Shown here: positions 31,658 through 42,397 of the stretch, one piece after another
Numbering within the stretch: the stretch's first letter is position 1
Layout of the letters: the number at the start of each line of letters is the position of its first letter
NCBI GenBank assembly: GCA_003339415.1
Contig: PDHQ01000062.1
Location: 7,307 to 71,306 of the forward strand
DNA length: 64,000 bases
Origin: Ophiocordyceps camponoti-saundersi (nom. inval.)
Taxonomy: Eukaryota; Ascomycota; Sordariomycetes; Hypocreales; Ophiocordycipitaceae
Direction of reading: 5' to 3'
The notes under the pieces: model-generated
Databases searched by the model: none
What the model was told of the DNA's origin: nothing
Seen by the model: the letters and a program-made list of their open reading frames with translations, nothing else
Made by a program: the position numbers and the translations under genes

Positions 31658-34600
31658 ATGTCAGACCTCTTTGGCGGCGACGAGTCAGAAAGCGATGATG
31701 TTTTCGTATCACCCGTGCGCCGCCCTATTAGAGTTGAAATACCCGCCTCCACCCTGGGAACGCCTCGAGCCTACTATGAGCCCTTCGATGATATGCAAGC
31801 TCCCATCATGACCGAGGCTAAGGCTCTGGCGGCCTTGGCGCGAGTACAGCGAGGGGCCGACGACGATGACGACGACGACTACATCAGCTACGACCTCGAT
31901 GATTACGCTGTATATCAAGACCGAGAATATTATCCATGTGAAATGCGGTCGTTACACCAACTAGAAAGAGCAGGCCAGCACTATTTCTGTGGCATTCTCA
32001 GTATCAAAGGCCAAAACCCAATCTTCGTCAAGCACGTACCTATAGCTTTTATGCCCGTCGGCAACTATGGGGACCTCTCCGAGCACACGGTCCGCGACGA
32101 AATTTGGCTCCAGTCAGAACTTAACCGCCGCTCTAATGTTTACTATAAATTGGGGAAGCCGGCCAAGGAGTACGTCCGGTTTTATAAGCCCTCGCTATGG
32201 GTGTTAGACCTGGCCAAGCATTTTGTCGACTTTCTCAAGGTTATGCAGGAAAATAGGAGGCCTGTTTCCCTTAACCTTTTCCGAAGAACCTTCCGCGACT
32301 GGCTCACCGAGGCGCACGGCGATGCGCCGGCATTCATCGAGTGGGCAAAGCAGTTTCCCCGTACTGATTTCCGAACTGCCGTCGTCGCCAATATCTCGTA
32401 CCTACACAAGGAGGCTATCGGCGTCCTCGGCGAACGGGAAACCTACTCTCATCATCCCATATGGTCCGAGATATGGACATTCAGCCGTTATAAACCACAG
32501 CCCGCCGCGACCGACCGGCGCACCGTCGTAACGCAGTATATCTTCGACTGCTTTGCAGAAACGCTGTTTAAGGAGCAGCTAACGGTGGTTCCCATGAGCG
32601 CGAGTACGGAGAAGTTGCGAAAGAAGCTTATCCGAGAGCGTCATCTGGAGCTGGCGCTGCCTTCGGCGCTGGACACGTCTTTAATAACCCCTCCCCTTTC
32701 GACGACGGCCGACGAGCATATTAAGAATATCAAACCGGGTGATACCATCTCTACTCACCGCGACGACGAGCTGTCGGGCACCAAGTGGAAGCGGGAGATA
32801 TCTCGGGGCTTTCAAGATGCCGATCGATGGTTCGCCTTGGTGCAAAAGGTCCACATTAGAAAACGCGTGCGGGTGTTCGACGTAATTTGGTACTACCGTC
32901 CAGTCGACACGCTTTGTGGCCTCATGAAATACCCTTGGGAGAATGAACTCTTCCTCTCAGACCACTGCTCGTGTGAGAGCGAGACGTGCAAGATAAGGGA
33001 AGACGAGGTTCTAGGCGTACACGATGTCGACTTTGGCGGTACTCCGACGACCACGGCTGAGTTCTTCTGTCGCCAGACGTACATGCCTGAGGAACGCAAA
33101 TGGATATCCTTAGGCCGGGAGCATATGCGGTGCGAGCACGTCCGGCAGGGAGGCGCAAGCCGGGAGCCTTTATACCAAGCAGGAGATACGCTCCTCGTGC
33201 TTCTTAAGCCGCGGGATAGTATCGCGGAGCCGTGCGAGTTAGTAACGGTGATACAGGAGACGGAGACGCAAATCCTATATCAGCTCCGGCAGCTCGTACG
33301 ACGCAGGCGAGCCGACCCGCAAGCCCGTCCTAACGAGCTTGTGTACACCAACTCCCTCTTCGAGTGCAAGGAGGAGAGGATTATCGGCCGTTGCCACGTC
33401 CGCGTTTTTCCTGCCGGTTCAAACATTCCCACGCCCTATGACCGCGATGGCGTTGGGTGTTTCTTTTATATGACGCACCGTCAAGACGGCGACACGCTGG
33501 AGCCGCTGGCGTCGGCGCCGACGACTTTGCGGCAGGGTTTCGACCCCGAGGCCGAGATCCCCAGGCTGCGGGGCTTCGACCTCTTCTGCGGCGGAGGAAA
33601 CTTTGGACGCGGGCTCGAGGAAGGCGGCGCGATCAAGATGAAGTGGGCGAACGACTACGATAAACTTGCAGTCCACTCATATATGGCTAACGTACCGAGC
33701 GGGACGGTAACCCCCTTCTTTGGGTCTATCGATGACTTACAGCGGTCGGCCATGCTGGGCAAGTTCTCTGATGCGGTGCCGGCCATCGGCGAGGTCGACT
33801 TCGTCTCAGGCGGCAGCCCGTGTCCCGGCTTCTCGCGGCTAACCAACGACAAGACAACAGCTGCGCAGCGCAAGAACCAGTCTCTCGTAGCATCGTTTGG
33901 GTCCTTTATCGACCTATACCGGCCCAAGTACGGCCTACTAGAGAACGTGCCGGGCATCGTGCACAAGAAGGAATCCTCGCGCGCGCAGGATATCTTTAGC
34001 CAGCTAATATGCGCCATCGTTGGCCTTGGCTACCAGGCCGAGTTCTTCTTCCTTGACGCCTCGTCGTGCGGGTCTCCGCAGCGCCGGTCGCGGGTCTTTC
34101 TCGCCTTTGCCGCCCCAGGTTGCCGGCTGCCGGCCAAGCCCACGATAACGCACGCTCACCCGCCCAATACGCGAGCGCAGAGCCTGGGCATGCTGCCTAC
34201 GGGCGAGTCGATGGCGGAGCGAGAGATGCCGCGCGCGACGCCTTTTGACTATATCTCGGCCGCAGAGGCGACGGCCGACCTTCCGGCTATAGACGACTCG
34301 AGGCCGGATACGTGCGTACTATTTCCCGACCACCGCGTGGCCGTGGGCATGACGTATACGCAGCGGCTCAGGGTATCGCTTATCCCTAAACACCCATGGG
34401 GCATGAACCTAGCCGAAGCCTGGTTCGGCCCTAAGAAAGGCCGCGGCGGAGGCGGAGGCGGAGGCGGCGTCCTGACCAAGGCGGAGCAGGCCTGCTTCAA
34501 CACCGTCCGGATCGAGGGCATCAAGGCAAAACCGGGGCAACAAAAGTCGAGAACTAACGCGTACGGGCGGCAATGGCCCAACCGGCTGATGGAAACCATC

Positions 34601-35116
34601 GTGACGACGGCCAACCCGTGCGATAGCAAGAACGGGCGGACAATACACTGGAGCGAGGATCGTCCGACCAGCATCATGGAGGCTAGGAGGGCGCAGGGCT
34701 TTCGCGACGACGAGGTTGTGCTGGGTGCGGCGTCGACGCAGTTCAAGATTGTGGGCAACAGCGTCGCTCGCGAGGTGGCCGTCGCCCTCGGTGCCGTCTT
34801 CCGGGAGGCCTGGGCCGAGACGTTGCGGACGAGCCAACAGGGCTTGGGGGCGGCGGCGGCGACGGCGGTGACGGACAACTCATCTTCGACATCCGTTTCT
34901 GCTTCACTATCTCCTTCCCGGGAGGCATCGCGTGCGCCGTGGGGTGGAGCGTCTACGGCCCCGACGACGCCGACGCCGGGGCTTAGTACTGGCAAGCGGC
35001 AGAGTTTCCTCGTTGTCGAGTTGCCTGATTCGAAGCGGAGGCGAGTGCCTAGTTCAAAAGGGCAAGAGCGTATCACATATGTTGACCTGGACGTATCATT
35101 GGATATCGATGTTTGA
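31658..35116 (+). CDS. DNA (cytosine-5) methyltransferase, DIM-2 type
   Basis: Single open exon of 1,152 aa. Order: acidic N-terminus with an Asp run; a BAH-like region (~residues 365-490: GFQDADRWFALVQKVHIRKR, then WENELFLSDHCSC); and a complete C5-methyltransferase domain from ~640. Motifs: I DLFCGGGNFGRGLEEGG (~641), IV GGSPCPGFSRL with the nucleophilic cysteine (~722), VI LLENVPGI, VIII QRRSRVF, and X GNSVAREVA near the end. The SPCPGFS version of motif IV and the BAH-like block fit Neurospora DIM-2 rather than RID. Known role of DIM-2: de novo and maintenance methylation, chiefly at RIP-mutated DNA, guided by H3K9me3-HP1. An eight-glycine run (~930) between motif VIII and the target-recognition region is encoded by GGC repeats. 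C-terminal ~120 residues are low-complexity Ser/Thr/Ala. A RIP-mutated element lies 13 kb downstream. No intron is needed, although an upstream micro-exon is possible. Confidence 0.93.
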   Translation: MSDLFGGDESESDDVFVSPVRRPIRVEIPASTLGTPRAYYEPFDDMQAPIMTEAKALAALARVQRGADDDDDDDYISYDLDDYAVYQDREYYPCEMRSLHQLERAGQHYFCGILSIKGQNPIFVKHVPIAFMPVGNYGDLSEHTVRDEIWLQSELNRRSNVYYKLGKPAKEYVRFYKPSLWVLDLAKHFVDFLKVMQENRRPVSLNLFRRTFRDWLTEAHGDAPAFIEWAKQFPRTDFRTAVVANISYLHKEAIGVLGERETYSHHPIWSEIWTFSRYKPQPAATDRRTVVTQYIFDCFAETLFKEQLTVVPMSASTEKLRKKLIRERHLELALPSALDTSLITPPLSTTADEHIKNIKPGDTISTHRDDELSGTKWKREISRGFQDADRWFALVQKVHIRKRVRVFDVIWYYRPVDTLCGLMKYPWENELFLSDHCSCESETCKIREDEVLGVHDVDFGGTPTTTAEFFCRQTYMPEERKWISLGREHMRCEHVRQGGASREPLYQAGDTLLVLLKPRDSIAEPCELVTVIQETETQILYQLRQLVRRRRADPQARPNELVYTNSLFECKEERIIGRCHVRVFPAGSNIPTPYDRDGVGCFFYMTHRQDGDTLEPLASAPTTLRQGFDPEAEIPRLRGFDLFCGGGNFGRGLEEGGAIKMKWANDYDKLAVHSYMANVPSGTVTPFFGSIDDLQRSAMLGKFSDAVPAIGEVDFVSGGSPCPGFSRLTNDKTTAAQRKNQSLVASFGSFIDLYRPKYGLLENVPGIVHKKESSRAQDIFSQLICAIVGLGYQAEFFFLDASSCGSPQRRSRVFLAFAAPGCRLPAKPTITHAHPPNTRAQSLGMLPTGESMAEREMPRATPFDYISAAEATADLPAIDDSRPDTCVLFPDHRVAVGMTYTQRLRVSLIPKHPWGMNLAEAWFGPKKGRGGGGGGGGVLTKAEQACFNTVRIEGIKAKPGQQKSRTNAYGRQWPNRLMETIVTTANPCDSKNGRTIHWSEDRPTSIMEARRAQGFRDDEVVLGAASTQFKIVGNSVAREVAVALGAVFREAWAETLRTSQQGLGAAAATAVTDNSSSTSVSASLSPSREASRAPWGGASTAPTTPTPGLSTGKRQSFLVVELPDSKRRRVPSSKGQERITYVDLDVSLDIDV

Positions 35117-38098
35117 AGTTGGTCTGGTTTTGCTTTACCTTTTCCCCTTTTGTCCTGTTCATTGTCCTTTTAGCTTTGATGGAGGGAGGCATGTTGCGGT
35201 CTGAAGAAGGGAGGGAGAAACGACGACTTGACTACATGTACACTGCCTTGAGGAGAGAGAGACAGAGAAGATGGGATTCACGACAGCGTTCTATATGCTG
35301 CTTCGTGCATTTTGCCTGTACCATACAGATGTGTATAAGTTTTACGCTTACAACAAATACATATACAGAGGCATCAAGGTAGCATGGAAAAAGAAGGAAA
35401 AAAAGGCATGCCAGCCACATCTGCTAACGACTAAATCGCTTCCCGGCCGGCGGTGGGGGGGAAAGGTTTCAGTCGGGATTGCCATGATCGTACGGGCCGA
35501 GTCTCGGAGACGGTCTCTAGGAGTAAGACGAGATGATGGGGGTTCCCGCTGCTTACTCTTACTTTACTTGCTTTACCGAGTCTACTACTAGGTACTGTTG
35601 CCTAGTAGTAGGAAGAGAGAGAGGGTGTGCGGGTGTGTTGTATCGGGTGGTCCCGGATGAAGTTTAAACAAGTGTCGGAAGCTAATAAGAATGAAGGGCG
35701 GGTAAAAGGAAGAAGAAAGTAAGTAAAAAGAAGGAAATAACTATCTAGGTAGGAGAGGATATCGTGATGAACTGAGGCGGTGCGTGCATGACTTGATGAT
35801 CCGATTCCAAGGAACACATGCATACAAACACATAACTCGTGCCTAGTGCACATGTGCTGATAGTCTGTATTATATTTATATGTATATACTCCGTATGCAT
35901 GTACGGATATGTATTACGCACAAAATTTTCTTTCCCATCGGTAGTAACAGCGTAACACGACGGACGGCATGCCGTTTTCGACGCCCACGTCATTCGCGAG
36001 CGCGGGGTGAAAGGGGGTTCGGGCTTGAAGGCCGCTACCGCCGCGTCGGGCTTCAGAGAGAAAGAAAGAAGTCAGGGGTAGGGATTCGAGGGTGCCGAGT
36101 CGCGCAGACGGGATGACGCACGGAGCCGGGGGGGGGGGGGGGGGGGGATGTGTGATGAGCGAATTCGACCTTCTTTTTTCCTTCTATTCTATAGATAGAG
36201 AATGGTTTTCCTAACCTTGTTCGCTCTCATCTCAATCATTCGACTCCCTTGCTTTTCGTTGATTCGAAATGGAATAGGCCTTAGACCCGTCTTTCATCTT
36301 TGCCTTATCTTACATGCGCTTAGCTATTAGGTAGGGTAGATAGTAGATAGATAAGGTAGGGTTTTCGTTTTTCTTCTTGTCCGATTAGTTCCGCTAGCTG
36401 GGGGGAAGGTGGTTGGAAGAAGAGGGTGGGACTCGTCTAGGATAGGATAGGGATAGGAGGAGTACATAGGGAACAGAGGAGGAGGAGGAGGAGGAGGAGG
36501 AGGGGGATTCCGGGTCCAGGGTTCGGGTAAGGATATGTAGGTAAATTTTTTCTTCTTCTTTTCCCCCCCTTCTGCAGGATTATTTATACGTACATACCTA
36601 CCTAGTATGTGTGTATGTATGTATGATGACAATACGGACAAGTTCCTTGGTTCTCGTCCCTCTCTTTCACTCTCTTTCTCGGCCTCGTATTCGTACTTGC
36701 GGGTGTGGCATGGTCCATGGATGCCTTGCTCGGTTCGGAGGCAGCGCACATGGCAGGCAGGCAGGCAACTCAACAAAGTGATTACTGATTACCATTGGCT
36801 GGCGCTGGATTGGATGCTTTTTTCCCCCCCTCATCCTTTCCCACCCCTCCCCGCTCTTTTTTAGCTTGCCAACCTGCCTGCCTGCCTGCCTGCTTCGCTT
36901 GCTTGCTTGCTTGCTTGATGGGTTGCTTCGCTTACATGCTAACCAATCTGTCATGCGTTTTCCACGTTTTCTTTTCTCCTTCTCTTATCATCCGCTTCGT
37001 ATGTATTCGTGTTTGTTCCTTTTTTTTTCCCTTTCCTTTGGGGCCTTCTAAGTTCTCTTACTTACCCCTACCTGGGTCGGTAGACACTTATACAGTGATA
37101 CTGCATCCTTGGTTTGTGAAAGGCTGCCATCATCCTTTTTTTTTCTCAACAGCAGCATGGTAGTGTTGCAGTATGTATGTACGGATATGTACCTATATAA
37201 CCGTAGGTAGGTAGCTATGCATGTCCGATATGAACACATGTAATCCCAAATCTATGACGACAGAGGCTTAACGGCGCTCGCTCGTCCCCCTTCCCCCCCC
37301 CGCGCTGTCTGTCTCTTTGTCTCTGTTTCTCTGTCGTTTCTGTCTCTGTCTCTCTTGTTGTCTGTCCCTCCTTGTCACAGCTTGGTACGGGGGGGTGTGC
37401 CAGTAGGCGTGGGTGGTGGTGGTGGTGGTGGTGGTGGTGGGCTGGTGATGGATGGGGCTGGCTGCTCGTCCTCTGTCCACCCACCAACCCACACACCCCA
37501 CCCCCCTCCCCTCTCTCTCTCTCTGCCCCCCCCCCCCCCCAAAAAAAGTCAAACTAACCCTCTTCCTGCCAGACGCAGCTTTTCTTCCCGAATTCCTCGC
37601 ACCTCCGTCGATTCCGTCTCCGGCCATCGCAACTCTTCTTCTCCTGTTGTTATTTTTCTTTCTCCTTTCCTTCGCTCACGTCGGCGCTCTCTCCCCCCCC
37701 TCTCTCTCTCTCTGTCTCTCTCTCCATCTCCCTCCATCCCCCTCCATCTCTCGCCATCTCTCTCTTTCCCTTCACTCTTTTCGTCTCCCGAACTCGTCTC
37801 ATCTCTTCAAGGAAGCGTCCGAAATTTTGAACAGCTCTCACGACTCAATATCGCGCTCCTCGACTCCCCTTTTCCGCCCTTCCCCCTTTCCGCACCTGTC
37901 CGACGGTCCTGCGCTGCATCTGCGCGCTGCAATCAACGGCCCGCATCTCAAGGGGTCCCCCTCCTCCGCTCCCTCCTCCCCCCCCCCACGCAAAAGACAG
38001 ACCCGACCGCCAGCCTTCGCCCTCGTTGCACCCGACAAGATATTTTCAGCTTCGTTGGTTTTGTCGATTCGCTCTCGATCATCCAGTCCGAATGCGCC
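35117..38098. other. 3-kb gene-poor region before LST7
   Basis: No supportable gene. It contains a G run (36128-36147), a GGA array (about 36477-36502), TGCC/GCTT and GGCA tetranucleotide repeats (36745-36770, 36875-36916), GGT repeats (37411-37440) and long CT-rich tracts (37510-37800). Frames longer than 100 codons are proline-, serine- or threonine-rich repeats. The last ~600 bp are a pyrimidine-rich leader or promoter for LST7. One TACTCCGTA lies near 35887. Confidence 0.7.
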
Positions 38099-39879
38099 AT
38101 GACATACATAGTAAGATGCCCTTTTTCCCCTCCAAAAATATACACACACACACATGGCCCCTTTCATGGGTCGAAAAAAAAAACACACAATCCCCCGGTC
38201 GTCGAGCCCATCACATGCCTGCTTTCCAAAGCGCCATGCATGCAGCCCATCAGAGGAGACATGCATTTCGGGGACCCTCCCCCCTCGTCTTTACCTCACC
38301 GCAGTCGTCGTGCTTACGCTGCACTGCTACACGCCGCCCGGCCTTGTGGTCGGCTCTAATCATCTCGCTTCCTTTGTTTTTTGTCCTTCTCAATACCCGT
38401 CGGGTCATGTGCCTTGCTTGGCCCTTTTTTCACGTCGCCGTATCGTGCGTCGACATGCAGCTAACCAGAATGCTACAGCTGTGCCTGGCTCATTACTGCG
38501 ACACGCATGGCCCGACCCCGTTGATGGTCACCGAGGGCCTGCGGAACCCTTGCTCCATCTGCTTCGACGACTCCGAGGCGCGCTCTAAAGACGACGCCCG
38601 CCATCTGCAGCAGTCCCCGAACCCCCTCAACGACGCATTGCGCGAGCTGCACATTGCCCGCAGCCCGCCGCCGGAGCCGCCCAAGCGCGCCGCCTTGCGC
38701 TGCTCCTTTTCCTCCCTCGAAAATGCCGTCGATGCCGGCCCGAGACCGGCCCTGTCGCAATCTCGTCGCGATTCGAGCTTTCGTCGCACCTACGACGAGA
38801 CCGTCACCAAAAAACAAGGTCCTTGCGATAACTGCGCCATGACTCTGCCGCGCCGCCAGCAGCCCGCCTCCATCTCCACTTCTGCCGCCGACGACTTCCT
38901 ATCCGACTCGCAGGGCCCGACGCTGCGCACCAAAACCCCCATCGAGCGCGTCTTCGCCTCCTCCCCCGACCACGCCTCGCCCCCGAGCTCGCAGTCGTCG
39001 AGCGACACCGATGTGGACCGCGAGGCTAACACCAACCGCCTACGCAACAGGAGAGCCGCTCCGTCGGCCAGCTCCCGCACCACGTCGTGCTCGAGCACGT
39101 CGACGTCGTCGGACAGGTCCGCCTACCACTTCCACTACATCAACTACACCTCGACCCACGAACCCATCCGCGCCGACTCCTTCTCCCTCGTCCGCGCGTC
39201 CTGTCTGCGCGCCCTGTCGTTCGAGACGCTGCCGAGAGCGCCCCCGGCCTCGACACCGACCTCCTCGCCCCAGCTCAACAGCCCCCCGTCCTTTGTCACG
39301 ACACTGAGCCCCGGCTCGGCCGCCACCGGGGGCGCCATCTTCTTCGGCGACGCCGTGGCCGGCTACACGACGGCCTACATCTTCCGCATCCCCGATCTCC
39401 ACGCCCGCGGCCACAAGCGCGTCTATGCCTTTTTGGCCCTCAGCACCCACAAGGAGAGGCTGGCGATGAAGACGTTTGCCATGGTCTCGGCCGCTTTCCG
39501 CGACCTGGCCACCTGGATCCAGCAGCTGGCCGAGGTCGAGGCCGAGCGCACGCGCGAGTCGTCGCCCATGGGCAGCGTCTGGCTCAACGGCGACTGGACG
39601 CCCCAGCCGCCGGTCTCGGCCCTCGACGCCGCCGCCGTCTCTGCCTCTGCCTCTGCCTCTGCCTCGGCGTCGGCCGCGGCCGCCTCCGACCGCGCCGGCA
39701 GCAGCTTCCTCACCGGTGGCAGCGGCTTTGCCCGTCGCATGGGCGGCCCGGGGAGCACCTCGTCGTCCCTTCGGGCCCGCGGCCTTGCCGAGCTCGTCGG
39801 CCAGCCCGACTTTTTCATCGAGCTGCACGGCAAATTTGTCCGCCTTTTGCTCGAGGTTGGCGTTGCTCTGAATTCGTGA
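38099..39879 (+). CDS. LST7: Lst7/folliculin-like protein (longin domain)
   Basis: A 12-nt first exon (38099-38110, codons for MTYI) is spliced over a 368-nt intron to 38479-39879, giving 470 aa. The join yields MTYILCLAHYCDTHGPTPLM followed by VTEGLRNPCSICFDD, the conserved start of folliculin/Lst7 proteins, with a CxxC pair and later CDNCAMTLP. The later block AYIFRIPDLHARGHKRVYAF then AMKTFAMVSAAFRDLATWIQ completes the longin-type domain; the DENN-like C-terminal half of animal folliculin is absent, as in yeast Lst7. Known role: with Lst4 it forms a GAP for Rag-type GTPases at the vacuole and so signals to TORC1. A Ser-Ala dipeptide run (~385) is encoded by a GCCTCT hexanucleotide array. 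An unspliced start further 3', at 38457, is an alternative. Confidence 0.88.
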
Positions 39880-40911
39880 CGGAGCATTTCCTTGTCCCTT
39901 TATCGCCCCCTTTTTTTTCTCTTCTCTCTACTTTTTTTTTTCTTGTGATTTTATCTTGTACTTTTTCTCTTGCCTCCCCCCCCCCCTTATCATGTACGAA
40001 ATTCTTCATCATCGCATCAGCATCATCAGCGTCTTTTTTTTTTCCCTCCCCCCCCCCTCCCACTTTTCTTTTCCCCCATCACACGTGTTTGATTTCTTCG
40101 TCTCACCTTTTTTGTTCTTCCCCCTTTCTCCCAACAGCGGCATGTCACGCATAATCACGACTTCTGGACGTCCCTTGAGAAAAAATTCTGTCTGATGTTT
40201 TTTTTTTTTTCACCTCCTCCTCCCCTTCTCCCCACCTCTTTTTTTCCCCAGCCATTAAGAGGCTTTTTTCTTTCCGGCTGTACGGAACAGTCGGTTAAGG
40301 CTGCGTCTCCTTTTTTTTTTTCTCAAATCTTACCTACCTTTGTACACTATCACCACCGTTTATTTGTTTCCCCCCCTTTTTCCAAACTTACTATTTACCG
40401 GCTTGCGTCGGGGAGGTTATCCCGTGCGAACGGGGGAGAAAGAAGATGTGAAGAAGGCTTCTGTTTTTTTTTTTTTTTCAATTTCCCTGAGAGGGGTTTT
40501 GATTCGCTGTTTTTATGTGTGTACATGTACAGAGAGGAGTATTATTGTGCCTTTTTCTTTTCGTTTCTTTTCTTCCATCTTGCTTTCTCTTCCTTAGAGA
40601 TGGAAAGGAAAAAAAAAGGGGGGGTTTGTTGGATGGAGGAGAACGTGGACAAGACTTCTTCTTTTTTTTTCTCCCTTGATTTTTCTTTCTCTCTCTTCAT
40701 CTTCCTTTTTCTTTTCTCCCCTGATAGAAACTGAAAAGAAAGAAGGAAAGAAAGACGGAAAAGAAAAAAAGAGCACAAGACAGAAAGACGCAAAAATAAC
40801 TGGGCTTGGCAAAGAGGGCGAGAATGGGCAGGGGAGAGGTGAAAGAGGCGATAGAAGGCGCACTCAGACATGCATATATATATCTATATGTATATTGTTT
40901 TCCCGCCCACT
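39880..40911. other. Convergent intergenic region, homopolymer-rich
   Basis: About 1 kb between the stops of LST7 and RPT3. It is rich in T runs of 8-14 and C runs of 7-10, with one CACGTG near 40083. Frames here encode Phe/Pro/Ser strings only. No gene is supported. Confidence 0.65.
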
Positions 40912-42397
40912 TCACTTGTAAAAGTCAAACTTGTTGTCGTCGCTGGTTCCCTTGACCTGACTGGAGTATGCGTCCTCGAGATCGGTCTGGATGATGTTGT
41001 ACCTGTTCTTGCGCACGGCTCGGAGGCCGGCTTCCTGCATGATGGCGGCGATGATGGCGCCGGAGAGGGGATCGTTGCGGACGATGAGGCTGTCGAGGTC
41101 CGTCTCCGGCGCGAGGCTCATCTTGGAGGCGATGGTGGTGAAGATGAGGCGGCGCTCGCGACGGTCTCGGAGGGAGGGGAACTCGATCTTCCTGTCGAGG
41201 CGGCCTGGTCTCAGGAGGGCTGGGTCGAGGGTGTCTGCCCGGTTGGTGGCCATGATGACCTTTACGTTTGACGTCTGGTCGAAGCCGTCCATCTGGTTGA
41301 GGAGTTCGAGGAGGATGCGCTGAACCTCTCTGTCGGCGCCTGTCTGTGCGTCGAAGCGCTTCGTCGCGATGGCGTCGATCTCGTCGATGAAGATGATGGC
41401 CGGCGAGTTCTCGCGCGCCATCCTAAAGACGTCTCGGACCATGCGGGGGCCTTCACCGAGATATTTCTGCACGAATTCCGAGCCGACGACGCGGATGAAG
41501 CTTGCCGTGGTGGAGTTCGCCACGGCCTTTACGAGCATCGTCTTTCCCGTTCCGGGGGGCCCGTAGAGGAGGACGCCTCTGGGGGGGTCGATGCCGATTT
41601 GCTTGTAGAGGTCGAAGTGGGTGAGAGGGAGCTCGACCGCCTCTCTGATTTCCTGCTTCTGCATGTCGAGGCCCCCGACGTCTGCGTAGGTGACGTCTGG
41701 CTTCTCGTCCGCGCCTAGCATGGCGATGGAGGAGTCTGCTTCGGGCGGTAGGATGTCGACGAGCGCGTTTGAGTGTCGGTGGAGGGCTACGGATGAAGAG
41801 GGCTTGAGCTTTTCGCGGTCGAGCGTCGAGAGGATGCGGACGACGTAGTTTGAGCCGGTGCTGGATTGGACGATGCCGGTGCTGTTTGGGGGGGAGACAC
41901 TTTGTCAACGGGATTTCGGGTTCTTTTGGGGGGGATAGTGTTATAATCGGGTCTTTCTTTCGTACTTTTGATCGATTGCTTCCATGAATTGGCCGATGAC
42001 GAGGGGAACGCTTTGAATTCGTTTGATTTCTTCTTGAGCGCGTACCAGCTCGCGCTTCAAGCTCCTGAAAGCGAATCGTCAGCCTGTCGGTTGAAAGCGA
42101 GTAACAAGCCGTTCCGAAGACGAACCTCTGTTCATCTTTAATATATTCCTCCTGCAGCTGGATGTATCTAAGTCTCGTTAGAAACAACAAAACGCCGATG
42201 GAAAGGATACGGGTGGAGAGATTCGGGGGAAGAGGGGCTCACTCCAGCTGACGTTGAAGCTTCTTGAGGGTGGCGTAATCATCGCCTCCATCCGTGGGAA
42301 GGCCTTCGAAGTTATCGATGGTGGGAATCGCCGACGGAGCAGCCTTTTTGTGAGGCGGCACGTGGCTCATCGCGTTCTCGACTGCGACTTCGGCCAT
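40912..42397 (-). CDS. RPT3: 26S proteasome ATPase subunit Rpt3
   Basis: Four exons, 42243-42397, 42126-42167, 41966-42064 and 40912-41881, give 421 aa, near the yeast length of 428. Order: N-terminal coiled coil ([46 protein letters not shown]); OB domain ([32 protein letters not shown]); AAA module with [20 protein letters not shown], Walker A GPPGTGKT, pore loop [14 protein letters not shown], Walker [12 protein letters not shown], the second region [14 protein letters not shown]. The C-terminal tail FDFYK ends in the hydrophobic-Tyr-X form that docks into the 20S alpha ring. Known role: base ATPase that unfolds substrates. Catalytic residues intact. Confidence 0.97.

Noticed and set aside
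35232..37163. Several 60-150-codon frames between the methyltransferase and LST7
   Set aside because: All are low-complexity (TGCC, GCTT, TATG arrays, T runs), overlap each other on both strands, and have no domain or consistent splice pattern.
37355..38359. 334-codon frame upstream of LST7
   Set aside because: Pyrimidine-rich Ser/Pro translation of a promoter or leader; it does not include the conserved LST7 start.
39040..40154. Two long frames (262 and 355 codons) overlapping LST7
   Set aside because: Arg/Pro-rich shadows of GC-rich coding sequence; the LST7 frame carries the conserved domain.
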